A model generated the notes under the pieces. That model was not told the DNA's origin and did no database searches. It saw only the letters and a program-made list of their open reading frames with translations. Below are positions 12,352-22,796 of a DNA stretch of 64,000 bases, one piece after another; the stretch's first letter is position 1; each line of letters begins with the position of its first letter. The stretch comes from Selaginella tamariscina (Eukaryota > Streptophyta > Lycopodiopsida > Selaginellales > Selaginellaceae): assembly GCA_003024785.1 (NCBI GenBank), contig PUQB01000407.1, positions 62,001 through 126,000 on the forward strand. Reading direction: 5' to 3'. The position numbers and the translations under genes were made by a program.

Positions 12352-13182
12352 ATCCTCCCCCATTAGCAAGTCCTTGTTTTCAAGGGCAGTATAACTTACT
12401 CAATTGGTCCTGTATCATTAGCCTTGTACATCCACAAAGAATCTACCCGGGACTCGTTCCTTGTGAGTACTCTCTTTAACTAGCTAACGTGAAACACTGG
12501 GTGCACCCTCACTCCTTCTAGCAGCCGTAGATATGTCACCTTATCGATATGCTCCAGAATCTCATAAGGACCTAAGTACCTAAGAGACAACTTATCATTA
12601 CGTCCCTTCCGTAAGGCCATAACAGTGTTCCGCCTTACATGTGTGGCAAATACCACTCGGAGATATACATAATCTCCCACCTAGAACTCTTGGAAGCTTC
12701 TGTGCTCATTAACAACCTTGATAGCTCGACTCTAAGTTGTTTGTAAGTTCTTCTTGCACAAACTCTGAATGTTTCCAATTTCAACACTCAGATCTTTAGC
12801 TTCTTCATCCATGTTGCCTTGAGCTTTCTTACTTGCTAAACCCAGCTCAAAAGCTGTCTTGGGATGCTGTCCAAACATAGCATACTATGGACTCATTCCA
12901 ATGCTACTGTGTCCTTAACAAACGGGTGACAAAGTCCATAGAGATACTGCCCCACCACTTGTCTAGAATAAGCAATGGTACTAATAGCCCACCTGGTTTC
13001 TCCTTGGGCACCTTTACTTGCTGACACTTGTCACAAGTCTTGTAGTACTCTATGACATCAGCTTTCATATTCCTCCAGTAGAACCTCCTCTTGATCAACT
13101 CATACGTTTTCCTCTTCCCAAAATGACTAACCTCCGGGCGATCATGATGGAAATAAATAGAATTACAGCTGGAGGTTGGCAA
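12352..13182 (-). pseudogene. Ty3/gypsy integrase fragment, catalytic core deleted
   Basis: On the minus strand, 13182-12904 encodes the integrase zinc-binding region (a histidine pair in FHHDRPEVSHFGK-like sequence and a CDKC pair), ending shortly after MDFVTRL. About 200 bp further on, 12680-12480 encodes the C-terminal domain typical of gypsy integrases (GPYEILEHI..., VHPVFHVS). The D,D-35-E catalytic core that should lie between is absent; only its last helix region remains near 12700-12890 with stop codons. The same deletion is present in the plus-strand copy at 15560-16250. The element cannot encode its own integration. Confidence 0.85.
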
Positions 13183-13862
13183 AACCTAGCTGGTGGAGCT
13201 GCACGAAGAGCCTCAATACGGGATTGAGGGCTCAGCTATCACACAGAGCTACAGTTCTTATGTGGAGGAGTTACAGCTGGAGGTTGGCAAAACCCAGTTG
13301 GTGGAGCTGCACAAAGACAGTGCCTCAATACGAGATTGAGGGCTCAGCTATTACATAGAGCTACAGTGCTTGTGTGGAGGAGTTACAGCTGGAGGTTGGC
13401 AAAACCTAGCTGGTGGAGCTGCATGAAGAGCCTCAATATGAGATTGAGGGCTCAGCTATCACACAGAGCTACAGTGCTTGTGTGGAGGAGTTACAGTTGT
13501 AGGTTGGCAAAACCCAGTTGGTGGAGCTGCACGAAGACTGTACCTCAATATATAATTGAGGGCTCAGCTATCACACAGAGCTACAGTGCTTGTGTGGAGG
13601 AGTTACAGCTGGAGGTTGGCAAAACCCAGTTGGTAGAGCTACACGAAGATTGTGCCTCAATACGAGATTGAGGGCTCAGCTATCACACAGAGCTATAGTG
13701 CTTGTGTGGAGGAGTTATAGCTGTAGGTTGGCAAAACCCAGCTGGTGGAGTTGTACGAAGATTGTGCCTCAATACAAGATTGAGGGCTCAATTGTCACAC
13801 ATAGCTAAATTGCTTGTGTGTAGAAGTTACAGCTAGAGGTTGGCAAAACCCAGCTGGTGGAG
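13163..13862 (+). repeat. Tandem array of 108-112 bp units in the composite
   Basis: About six and a half units, each beginning near GGAGGTTGGCAAAACC (13171, 13279, 13391, 13499, 13611, 13723, 13835). Units alternate between roughly 108 and 112 bp, the difference being at a short ACAGTG/ACTGT block. 108 is a multiple of three and 112 is not, so no reading frame stays open across the array. The array starts at the exact point where the minus-strand integrase fragment loses similarity to the plus-strand copy and ends just before the plus-strand reverse transcriptase region. Confidence 0.9.
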
Positions 13863-16311
13863 ACTTTCTTTCTTGCGGAGCTAGTGCATGTGGATCCTAA
13901 GATCTAGTGGAGCACCAAGCACATGAAGCTTGAGTATAGTGAAGTGAAAGACACTTGGTTTGGAACAAAGCTTGAGTCTCCAAACAAGTTCTTTTACTGT
14001 CACCTTGAGCAAATCTATTGTGTGAGGAGTTTGCTGACGTCTTCCCTCCCGAGCTACCTCATGGTTTACCACATGAAAGAGGTGTGGAGCATGAGATTGT
14101 GTTGGAACAGGGTACGAAAGCCATTTACTGTAAGCCATTCCGACTGAGACATGCTAAGGAGTAAGAGGTTAAGAGACAAGTGATGGAGCTATTAGAATAT
14201 GGCTTCATACAATTGAGCAAGTCTCCATTTGGTGCACCAGTATTGCTTGTCAGGAAAAAAGATGGTACCATGAGGATGTACATAGACTACAGAGCTCTCA
14301 ACAAGCAAATAGTGAAGGACAGGATGCCCATGCCACGTGTGGATACTATCATGGATCATCTCAGTGGAGCCAGAGTGTTCACCAAAATAGATTTGCTCAG
14401 TGGGTATCATCGTATTGCTGTGAAGGAGGCAGATATTTACAAAACTGCTTTCAACACTAGCTTTGGGCATTTCAAGTTCACTGTTATGCCATTTGGCTTA
14501 ACAAATACCCCAGTCACATTCACTCGGTTGATGACTAAGGTGTTTGGTGACTACTTGTATGACTTTGTGGAGATCTTCCTCGATGATATTCTTATTTATA
14601 ATAAGAATATGAAGGAGCATGTGCAGCATTTGCGAAGAGTTCTTCAGTTGTTGAGGGAGAACAAGCTCTATGTAAAGAAGAGCAAATGTGCATTTGCTCA
14701 ATGTGAAGTGGAGTATTTGGGTCACATTGTGACGCCAAGTGGAGTGAAAACTGATCCACAGAAGGTGGCAGTGGTGGAGCAATGGCCAGTTCCTAGCAAT
14801 GCAGAAGAGTTATAGAGTTTCTTGGGCATGGTTGGTTATTACCAGCGGTATGTCAAGGATTATGCCAAGAAAGCTTCTCCGTTAACTAGGTTGCTAAGGA
14901 AGAACGTTCCCTTTGCATGAAGTGCTTGAGAGAAGAGCAGTTTCCAAGCTTTGAAACAAGCTTTGGTATGTGCACCAGTTTTATGTATTGCAAATCCCTC
15001 TAAGCCTTATGAGGTATCATGTGATGCAAGTGGAGTGGCCATTGGAGTTGTACTTATGCAAGAGGGAAGGCCTATTGCTTATGAGAGTCGTACTTTGAAT
15101 CCTATAGAGCAACGGTACTCAACGTATAAGTAAGAATTACTGGTTATTGTTAATGCATTACGAGTTTGGAAGGCACTATCTTTATGGTGCAAGTTTCAAG
15201 GTGTTTACAAATCACAAGCCTTTGGTGTATTTGTTCACACAAAAAGAGTTGTTGACAAGCTCGCTGGATGGTTAAGCTCATGGAGTTTGGCAAATTTCCT
15301 ATTGCGGGGAAGGTTAACGTGGTGGCAGATGCTTTGTCACGTGTTAGGAGAGCCACCGTAGTTGGAGAATTCTAAACACGCTTATGTAATGCATTAACAA
15401 GGACGGTCAATGAGTTTAGCCAGGTAGTTTAACATGCTCGAGCACAAGACGCCGAGGTGCAGGAGCTCAGAGGACAGCTAGAGCAACCATTCTCATTTCA
15501 TGATGGAGTTTTGTATTACAATGGCCATGTGTATCTTCCTCGTGTGGACCATTTGATCAACCAGGTACTATATTTCCATCATGATCGCCCGGAGGTGGTC
15601 ATTTTGGGGGGAGAAAAACGTATGAGTTGATCAAGAGGAGGTTCTATTGGAGGAATATGAACGATGATATCATAGAGTACTACAGGACTTGTGACAAGTG
15701 TCAGCAAGTAAAGGTGCCCAAGGAGAAACCAGGTGGGCTATTAGTACCATTGCCTATTCTGGACAGGCGATGGGGCAGTATCTCTATGGACTTTGTCACC
15801 TAATTGCCAAGGACACAGTGGCATTGGAATGAGTCTATACTATGCTATGTTTGGACGGCATACCAAGACAACTTTTGAGTTGGGTTTAGCAAGTAAGAAA
15901 GCTCAAGGCAACATGGATGAGGAAGCTAAAGATCTAAGTGTTGAGCTTAGAAACATTCAAAGTTTGTGCAAGAAGAACTTACAAGCAGCTCAGAGTCGAG
16001 CTATCAAGTTTGTTAATGAGCACAGAAGCTTCCAAGAGTTCTAGGTGGGAGATTATGTATATCTCCGAGTGGTATTTGCCACACATGTAAGGCGGAACAC
16101 TGTTATGGCTTTACAGAAGGGACACAATGATAAGTTGTCTCCTAGGTACTCAGGTCCTAATGAGATTCTGGAGCATATCGATAAGGTGGCATATTGACTA
16201 CAGCTGCCAGAAGGAGTGAGGGTGCACCCAGTGTTTCATGTTAGCCAGTTAAAGAAAATACTCACAAGGAACGAGTCTCGGGTAGATTCTTTGTGGATGT
16301 ACAAGGCTAAT
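13863..16311 (+). pseudogene. Ty3/gypsy pol remnant (RT, RNase H, integrase ends)
   Basis: The protease-RT linker is readable near 14030-14160 (ADVFP.ELP then VEHEIVLEQGTK). Reverse transcriptase is open at 14180-14815 with the motifs KKDGTMRM, KIDLLSGYHRI, MPFGLTN and FLDDILIY, so the catalytic aspartates are intact. It ends in a TAG at 14813. RNase H follows with stops (14951-15360; DASGVAIG, YESRTLNPIEQRYSTYK, VVADALSR-like). The integrase zinc domain is at 15560-15790, then a deletion removes the catalytic core, then the C-terminal domain (16050-16250). There is no gag. Related to the chromovirus side of Ty3/gypsy by its RT and integrase tail. Non-functional. Confidence 0.9.
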
Positions 16312-16519
16312 TGTTACAACCCGTATAACGAATCAAAGAATATTCCCCAGAAAGGTATAAGTTAGAATATTCCTAAAGAGCTATACCTAAATCTAAGAGA
16401 ATTAGGGCACCCTAATATGGGAAGCCTTTTGGAGAGTAACGTGTGAAGACTAGAGATAGCTCGGGGGAGGTCGAGTGGTTTTGTGAGGGTCTCTAGTTTG
16501 TATGTAGTGGTGCCTAACA
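16312..16519 (+). mobile_element. Small LTR, first of two in tandem
   Basis: 208 bp, TGTTACAACCC...GTGCCTAACA. Unlike the minus-strand LTR at 12148-12351, it has no polypurine tract before it. The segment that separates GGCTAAT from the LTR in the minus copy (about 75 bp, containing the tract) is missing here, and the break lies at the short shared word GCTAAT. Confidence 0.85.
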
Positions 16520-16721
16520 AAACCCATATAACGAATCAAAAATATTCTCCAGAAAGGTATAAGTTAGAATATTCTTAAAGAGCTATACCTAGATTTAAGA
16601 TAATTATGGCACCCTAATATGGGAAGCCTTTTGGAGAGTAGCGTGTGAAGACTAGAGACAGCTCGGGGGAGGTCAAGTGGTTTTGTGAGGGTCTCTAGTT
16701 TGTACGTAGTGGTGCCTAACA
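16520..16721 (+). mobile_element. Small LTR, second of two in tandem
   Basis: A second copy follows the first with no spacer. It lacks the first few terminal bases, starts at AAACCCATATAACG and ends CCTAACA. Positions 16722-16735 (ATTGGTATCAGAGC) are a perfect initiator-tRNA-Met primer-binding site, so this LTR is a 5' LTR while its neighbour is a 3' LTR. Such an LTR-LTR junction is what integration of a two-LTR circle or unequal recombination would leave. Confidence 0.85.
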
Positions 16722-16735
16722 ATTGGTATCAGAGC

Positions 16736-17253
16736 AAAGTTCAAGATGAGTGCCTTATGGGAAGAAGAGGATAATACCACCTATGTGGAGATGTTAAACA
16801 TTGAAAGGCAAATTGTCTAAGGAAGGGTTTCATTGGTGGCAAGGACAAGTAGATGCCTAAGAAGTTTCAGGAGATGGAACGTGGAGAGGAGCACAAAGGA
16901 GACTTCTCTAAACCACAAGGTAAATTTATATTTGTTCTTGCTCAACAGGTAAACTGCATGGCACGGGAGGAGCCACACACACGTGCTATTGTGGTGGAGG
17001 GGCAATTTGGTGAGCGTCCAATGCGAGTCTCTGTGGGCAAGTTGCACTACTCCACTAACTTTGTTGACACAAAGTTATCGCTATTCATGCTATCCACAAG
17101 GATTCGCATTGGACGCTCACCAAGTCGTCCCTTCACCACAATAGCATGTGTGTGTGACTCCTCCCGTGCCATGCAGTTTACCTGTTGAGCAAGAACAAAT
17201 AGAAATTTACCTTGTGGTTTAGAGAAGTCTCCTTTGTGCTCCTCTCCAGCTGC
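16736..17253 (+). mobile_element. Leader of small-LTR element ending in a 155-bp palindrome
   Basis: After the primer-binding site come about 150 bp of leader or gag-like sequence. Then comes an inverted repeat: left arm 16883-17037, right arm 17094-17247, loop about 56 bp. The arms share blocks such as GGAGAGGAGCACAAAGGAGA and GCTCAACAGGTAAACTGCAT (reverse-complemented on the right) with scattered mismatches. No functional frame. The right arm abuts the resumption of the large LTR. Confidence 0.8.
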
Positions 17254-17406
17254 ACTCTAAGTCTTTTGCCTAATTAGGCCCCTGAGTCAGACTCTTAGGG
17301 TTATCTTAGAAGCCTTAGCGTTTGCTCACGCAAGGTGATGACGTCGAATGGCCACTTAGTAGCCACGTGTTGCCACGTGTTAGCCCTTTGGGTTAAAACT
17401 CTGACA
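17254..17406 (+). mobile_element. 3' LTR of element B, right part
   Basis: Similarity to the large LTR resumes at ACTCTAAGT and runs to the terminal CTGACA at 17406. About six bases of the LTR (GGTAGG in the 5' LTR) are missing at the insertion point, so the composite did not enter by a simple duplication-generating integration. Confidence 0.8.
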
Positions 17407-17971
17407 AGGGGACAAACAATCTAGCCTCATGACCGACATAACCTTAACTAAGTTCAACTCAACCATGCCCCCTAGAATGATTCAAGGAGACACTCAAGGT
17501 AGATATGACTCCCACAAGTCTTGTTAACACAAATATTTGTATATACACATAATACTATGTGTGTGTGCTGCACGCACAATACACGTATAGGTGTTTGTTG
17601 TGCAGAAGCTCGGACTAGCATGAAACCATTCTCACAGCAGCGTATAGCCAATATATGAGGCGGCAGATCGTCTTTAGTTACTAGCAGCACCTAGCAATTT
17701 CTTCCAGAGTATGCGGAAGATCGCAAGTGGAGTATGAGTGATGAAAAATCTCCTCCCACTGCTCAAACACAATCCATATATACATACGTTATTACACGTG
17801 TGTGTACATGTACCTATAAATTATTAAATATTATATCATATAACAGTGATAATACGTATTATATGATTTAACATTTCAGATGGTATCAAATAGTACATTT
17901 TATTTTATAGTTTTGTTTTTTCTTTTTCTGTAAATAAAAATAAAAATAAAAATATCCATTCATTAGGGTTT
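17407..17971. other. Intergenic region, promoter of the RlmH-like gene
   Basis: No coding sequence recognised. AT-rich from 17760 onward. ATTAGGGTTT at 17962-17971, directly before the ATG of the next gene, is a telo-box-like element, a motif common in plant promoters of translation and organelle genes. Confidence 0.5.
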
Positions 17972-18598
17972 ATGGCAAACAGCAGCATTTCTGGACCTCG
18001 TTCAGTGGTGAGCATTTTTTATTTAATTAAACTATATTGCAGACTATTTATTAATATATGTAGCCTATTTAAATTATTGCAGTTTTTCACCTCAAATAAT
18101 ATTTATTACAGAGACCCTTAAATATAAAAGTGTACACAGTAGGAAAATCGCCTCATGTGGGTTTTCAAACAATCGCTAGTGATTATTCCCACAAAATTGA
18201 GAGATATTGTCATTTCCAACTTCTCCATATGCGTCCAAATCCTAAAAATACAAGGTATATGTGTATATATACAGAATTTATACACACATATAATACATAG
18301 GATGTATTAAATTTATTGATTTTCTTCTAATAAATTTCCAGTGATGTTAAAAAACAGATAGAATCTGAGAGTGAAAATGTCATTCGGAGTATTTTCAGCT
18401 AAGGACTGGGTTAGGCATTTTCATTATTTTTAATATATACATAATTATATTAAAACAAATATTTTTATTTATTATTTATTTCATATTGACTAACTTGAAT
18501 AACAGGTTGCTGTCTTAGATGAAAAAGGACGGGATATCACATCTCTTGACCTTGCAAATATAATTGCAGATGCAGGAAATAATGTAAGTACGCGCGTG

Positions 18599-18659
<61 letters not shown>

Positions 18660-18974
18660 AGAGATGTTACAAAACACCTATACAATGTGATAGTACAATT
18701 TATGGATGAAATAATATGAAATAATAATAATGTGTGTGTGTCTGTCTATCTATCTATCTATATATATGTGTGCGTGTGTGTCGTATACATACGTGTTTAA
18801 TAATGTACATGTTTTATGTATACTAGTGCAGCTCCACCTTGGTATTCTGTATAGGCGGCCATATGGCCATGGTTCTAAAGTAAGAAGCCGTGCAAATGCC
18901 ACCTTAAGATTGTCTTCAATGGTCCTCAACATCAAGTTGCTCTCATTGTACTCCTTGAACAAATATACAGGTAA

Positions 18975-19036
<62 letters not shown>

Positions 19037-19184
19037 TATAATATGAGAGAGAGAAAGAGAAACGTACATAGTGTGTGTATTTGTCCTAAAGTTTATTGAT
19101 TTAAATATTTATATTGTGTATGTATATTGATTGTATATGAACAGGCCTGGACCATCTTAAGAGGTGAAAAAATACCACCACTAA
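17972..19184 (+). CDS. rlmH: RlmH-type rRNA pseudouridine methyltransferase
   Basis: Predicted plant organellar homologue of bacterial RlmH, which methylates pseudouridine 1915 of 23S rRNA using S-adenosylmethionine (SPOUT fold). Exons: 17972-18007, 18112-18254, 18342-18409, 18506-18583, 18832-18970, 19145-19184. Readable segments include IKVYTVGKS at the N-terminus, VAVLDEKGRDITSLDLA, the cofactor-knot region with PYGHGSKVRSRA, and LRLSSMVLN. The last exon gives AWTILRGEK and should end in histidines and TAA. Frame breaks: one base in exon 3 before AKDW, one C missing in the conserved GGP motif near 18856, one C missing after MVLN near 18930, one extra A near 19167. The first 12 residues are too short for a clear transit peptide. 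Convergent with the next gene, 205 bp apart. Confidence 0.82.
18598..18659 (+). repeat. Compound (TG)n(AG)n microsatellite in an intron
   Basis: About 17 TG units followed by about 11 AG units, starting some 15 bp after the splice donor at 18584. The same compound order recurs at 25504-25544 and 30754-30793 close to donors of VPS39. Confidence 0.9.
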
Positions 19185-19389
19185 GTGTGACTTTTGTATG
19201 GTTTATATTTATATTTATTGTCTTAAATATACACAGCATTATCTAGCATATATATTGCCTATCTTAGTACGTGTGAATAAAACTCAATTTAAACTCAAAA
19301 TAACAAACTTATTACCAAATAATACTCTAGAATAGTTTTTTAATCAAAGTTTATTAATTGTTGTTTAAATTTGTTCTTAATACATTTAC

Positions 19390-22040
19390 CTAATCCTTGA
19401 GCATAAGCTGTACTTTAACAGCAGAAACATCAGAGACTCTAGATAGGATCTCATGTTCAATATCCTTAGCTCGCTGAACTGCATCCCTGAAAAAATAATT
19501 ATAGTTAAATACTAACAAAATGTTAATAAATTCATCAAAATATTAATTGTGTGTGTGTGTGAGAGAGAGAGAAAAGAGAGAGAACCTAATTAACATATCT
19601 GGTGACATATAGACCTCCACTTCCGCTACCACTTTTCCTTTGAGAAAATGACAGGTTATATGCCGAGGTTTAACATCCTACATATGAACAAGTTAATTAC
19701 TAATGAAATCTTAATTTAACTTAATAAATATGATATAACCTGAAACTTGGAGCTTAAAATTCTCGAATATCCTTTTCAACAGATGGCTGTAAACGTGAGT
19801 TATCATTATTTGCCTCAGCCTGTATATCTGAAGATATACTCGTCTTCTATCTTCATCTTTCCAATTCTTTGCAGGATCTGCAATATATATATATATATAA
19901 TACACAATACTTGAACATAATTTAATGAACAATTAATTAGTGATATAATAATATAACTCACCGATGTGCACATAAGTCTCTGCTACATCAGGTGTCTCTC
20001 ATGTATGCGATGTTTAACAGCTTCACCGATATTATGTGCTGCACTTACACTTAGCCAAGGATCTACCTTTAGTTTCAAAGATTTACTAACAATTAAAAGA
20101 ATCACTTAAAGATTTAAAGGATTTACTTAACAATTAGCTTGCTAATAATACTAATAATGATAAAAATGCTTTAAGTAATTAAATTTATATTTGAACTGTT
20201 AAACTAGATCTCATAAATCCTACTCGATGTGAGCATCGATGTAAACGTAAGAGCCAGCTCTTCTACCTCTTAAGTCATGACAACCCTGCAAATAACCACA
20301 CACACACAGGCTAAGTCATGACAACCACAAAATACAGAGAGAGAGAGAGAGAGACATACCTCGACACCTTCCACTTGCAGAACAGTCTTCCGAATGGGAG
20401 AAAGCACAGATTCTGAAACACCTTTATCTACAAGCTCCTGTAGACTAACAAGACAAAGCTTTTTTTTTTTAATATTATAGCATATGAATCTACATTCATA
20501 CTGAATCATATATATTAAATACATAAAGAAATTATATATACTATAGAATGTACCTGTGATATCCAGTTTCACTCCAGCTTTTACTATCATTCCAGAAACT
20601 ACTACACCAGCCGCTGATCTAACCAAGGTACCCCAACCATTGTTCCTCCTGAATAAACAATATCGTACTGTATAACTAATATATATAGATATATACACTA
20701 ATAATAGAATTAATATATAAAATAAACTTACCAATACCAATAAGAGCAACAATGGATGAGATTGCATCGCTCCTGTGATGCATGCATTTGCTTTCAGTAA
20801 CTGACTGCCCTGTGTCTCTCCTACTCTCTTCGTTGCCCAATATAACTGTTCAAATAAAAAATGTGTCTGTGGTGTACATAGACAACAAACTGTAACATGT
20901 ATCTAGACATCTTGCACACTGCCTATATACAATACATCATCAACAACGAATAGAGATACACATCAATATTATATAAGACTTACCCTTCTTTTACACCGAT
21001 TGAGGTTACAGCCACTCAACGCCAAGTCGAGGTGTTCTTTATCAAGTGTATGATGATGGCCAAATGATCCATGGCTATGTTCATGATGTGCATGTCCAGG
21101 GTCATGAGAAGAATCCATGCTTAATAGGTTCCAGGTACCCATATCAGATATACTCGCACTTGACATGACTGTCTGCAGAACGTTCGAAGTTATGTTACAA
21201 CTTCTTATTTAGAATTTAATATGTGTACCTGAATTACATCAAGCGCATGCCACGCAATCCCACCACCAGTCAGGAGTAGCATGCCAGATATTCCAAGTGC
21301 ACCGAGTGTCTCGAATTTCCCATGCCCTGTATGTAAAATATACATGTATATATTATATAGTATATACCACTGTGTGTTGTGTGTGTGTGGTGTGTGTGTG
21401 CCCGGTGCGTTATAAACTGGATACCATAAGGATGTTCTTTATCACTGGGAACTTCTTCAGCCTTTAGAGACAACAGGGCAACCGGCTTAGCACCTGAAAA
21501 ACATAATAGAAAACCATTCAACTAGAGAGTTAGGTGTGTTCATGGTATATATATACACATCTGTCTAGAACATACAACACTGTGTCCTGTGGAACACGCA
21601 TATTATGTAATCAAAATCATACTAACAATATAAAATATTATGAAGTCATTATAGCTCATATACATATACATGCATATATATATAAATAAATATAATATAT
21701 ATATATATTATATATATATTATATATATAATACACACACACACACACGCATACACATATGTTTGAGAGTAAACCTCACAATATCCGACATGGAGTGAGCA
21801 GCATCAGCAATGAGTGCAGTGCTTCCAGAGAGATAGCCAGCAGTTCCTTTGAGAATAGCGAGAGACGAATCGGCAAACAATCCAATCCGTGCAATGTGCT
21901 CTCCTGATTTTCCCCTATCCACGTGCTGATGGTGCGTGCCCAACATGGTTCTCGTGAACATCCTGTGTGCGCCGGAGAGTGAATCAAGCGTTCCCAGCTG
22001 CAGAATCCGGCAGCTGCCTGAGATTTCTGCTGCTCCTCAT
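19390..22040 (-). CDS. MTP6: Cation diffusion facilitator, MTP6-like
   Basis: Plant metal-tolerance protein of the cation diffusion facilitator family, predicted to export divalent metals (Zn, Mn, Fe or similar) across a membrane by proton exchange. Exons on the minus strand: 22040-21774, 21493-21425, 21326-21229, 21172-20984, 20845-20732, 20648-20554, 20444-20360, 20285-20224, 20066-19962, 19877-19740, 19677-19586, 19486-19390. Seen: GYLSGSTALIADAAHSMSD (first HxxxD metal site), DKEHPYG, HGKFETLGALGISGMLL, a histidine-rich loop (HDPGHAHHEHSHGSFGHHH), the second site HHRSD, LVDKGVSESVLSPIRKTV, GCHDLRGRRAGSYVYIDAHI and the C-terminal cytoplasmic domain ending VQLMLKD-stop. Single-base breaks occur in at least exons 1, 4, 5, 6 and 9; in exon 5 one G is missing just before the HHRSD site. 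The start at 22040 is uncertain because the first exon changes frame. The long C-terminal extension resembles Arabidopsis MTP6 rather than MTP1-4. Confidence 0.85.
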
Positions 22041-22326
22041 TCTCCTTAGAACCCTAATCTAAGAACCTAAAAACAGTAAAAAAGCGAGAGAGAGATTTAC
22101 GTGTATTATTATAGTTATGTATGCATATATAATTATAAATATGAAACCATACAACCCAATGTGTGCGGTCCACGTGTCAGAGTGAAGGAACATGTATAAC
22201 ACGTGAATACAATTTATCGATTAAATACTATATATGCTTCATATTGATTATTGGTACGGAAAATGTACGAATATATGCCCTAGAAAACGTGAAAGGGAAT
22301 ATGCTGCTTTTTAAACAAGATACTCT
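22041..22326. promoter_or_regulatory. Spacer between PGR5 and the MTP6-like gene
   Basis: 286 bp between the PGR5 stop and the MTP6 start, both on the minus strand. A telo-box (AACCCTAA at 22050-22057) lies about 10 bp upstream of the proposed MTP6 ATG. A CACGTG-like GTCCACGTGTCA block at 22168-22179 could be a G-box. Otherwise AT-rich. Confidence 0.45.
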
Positions 22327-22796
22327 TTAAGCCAAAAATCCAAGCTTCTCTCCATTCTTCTTTGCCACTCTGATCAATCCTTGCCTCACTTTGCTGTCAG
22401 CCCCAATGGACTTACAAAACTCCGTAATTACCTGTTAAACACATTATACATGTATTCAATACGTATATACACACACATTAAACGTTATGCTCTTGAACCA
22501 CATAATAATAATAATACTTTTTGATTTAATGTTCACTCGTTCCACACAGAGTAATTTACCTGGGAGTGGAGAGCGATGCCTTTGCCTCTTATCTGATTAA
22601 ACTGTTTAGTACCAAGTATATTCCGTGCCACGACAACCATCGGCGCAAAGATTCCCTGACTACCTCCTTTACCGGATGCCATTACCACAGTGAAGGACCT
22701 CCTGCGAGTGCTACTTCCATGGATGCAAGATAGTTGAAAAATGGAGCTTTTATCGCGAGAATATCCCAATTGTGGCCTGCAGCATAGCAATGCCAT
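22327..22796 (-). CDS. PGR5: PGR5, cyclic electron flow around photosystem I
   Basis: PROTON GRADIENT REGULATION 5 acts at the thylakoid in ferredoxin-dependent cyclic electron flow and in setting lumen acidification, together with PGRL1. Two exons, 22796-22560 and 22431-22327, give 113 residues, slightly shorter than the usual 125-135. The mature domain is clear: GIFAPMVVVARNILG, FNQIRGKGIALHSQV, then after the intron ITEFCKSIGADSK, QGLIRVAKKNGEKLGFLA and TAA. The first 45 or so residues are a poorly conserved, Ser/Arg-rich plastid transit peptide. The frame is fully intact, unlike the neighbours. Divergent from VPS39 with 361 bp between the two starts. Confidence 0.95.

Noticed and set aside
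13176-13808. Chain of overlapping frames resembling a repeat protein (KPSWWSC, RATVLVWRS)
   Set aside because: Generated by the 108/112-bp DNA repeat. The 112-bp unit changes frame each time, so no continuous protein can exist.
13163-13862. CRISPR-like array
   Set aside because: Units are tandem without unique spacers, lie inside a plant retroelement, and have no associated genes.
14192-14782. Minus-strand frames of 92-94 codons
   Set aside because: Antisense of the gypsy reverse transcriptase, whose plus-strand motifs are unambiguous.
17472-17690. Possible small gene on the minus strand before RlmH
   Set aside because: No homology, no splice or start context, and the composition matches the surrounding intergenic DNA.
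20270-20767. Minus-strand frame of 165 codons as a separate gene
   Set aside because: It merges three MTP6 exons with retained introns; true splice borders are visible.
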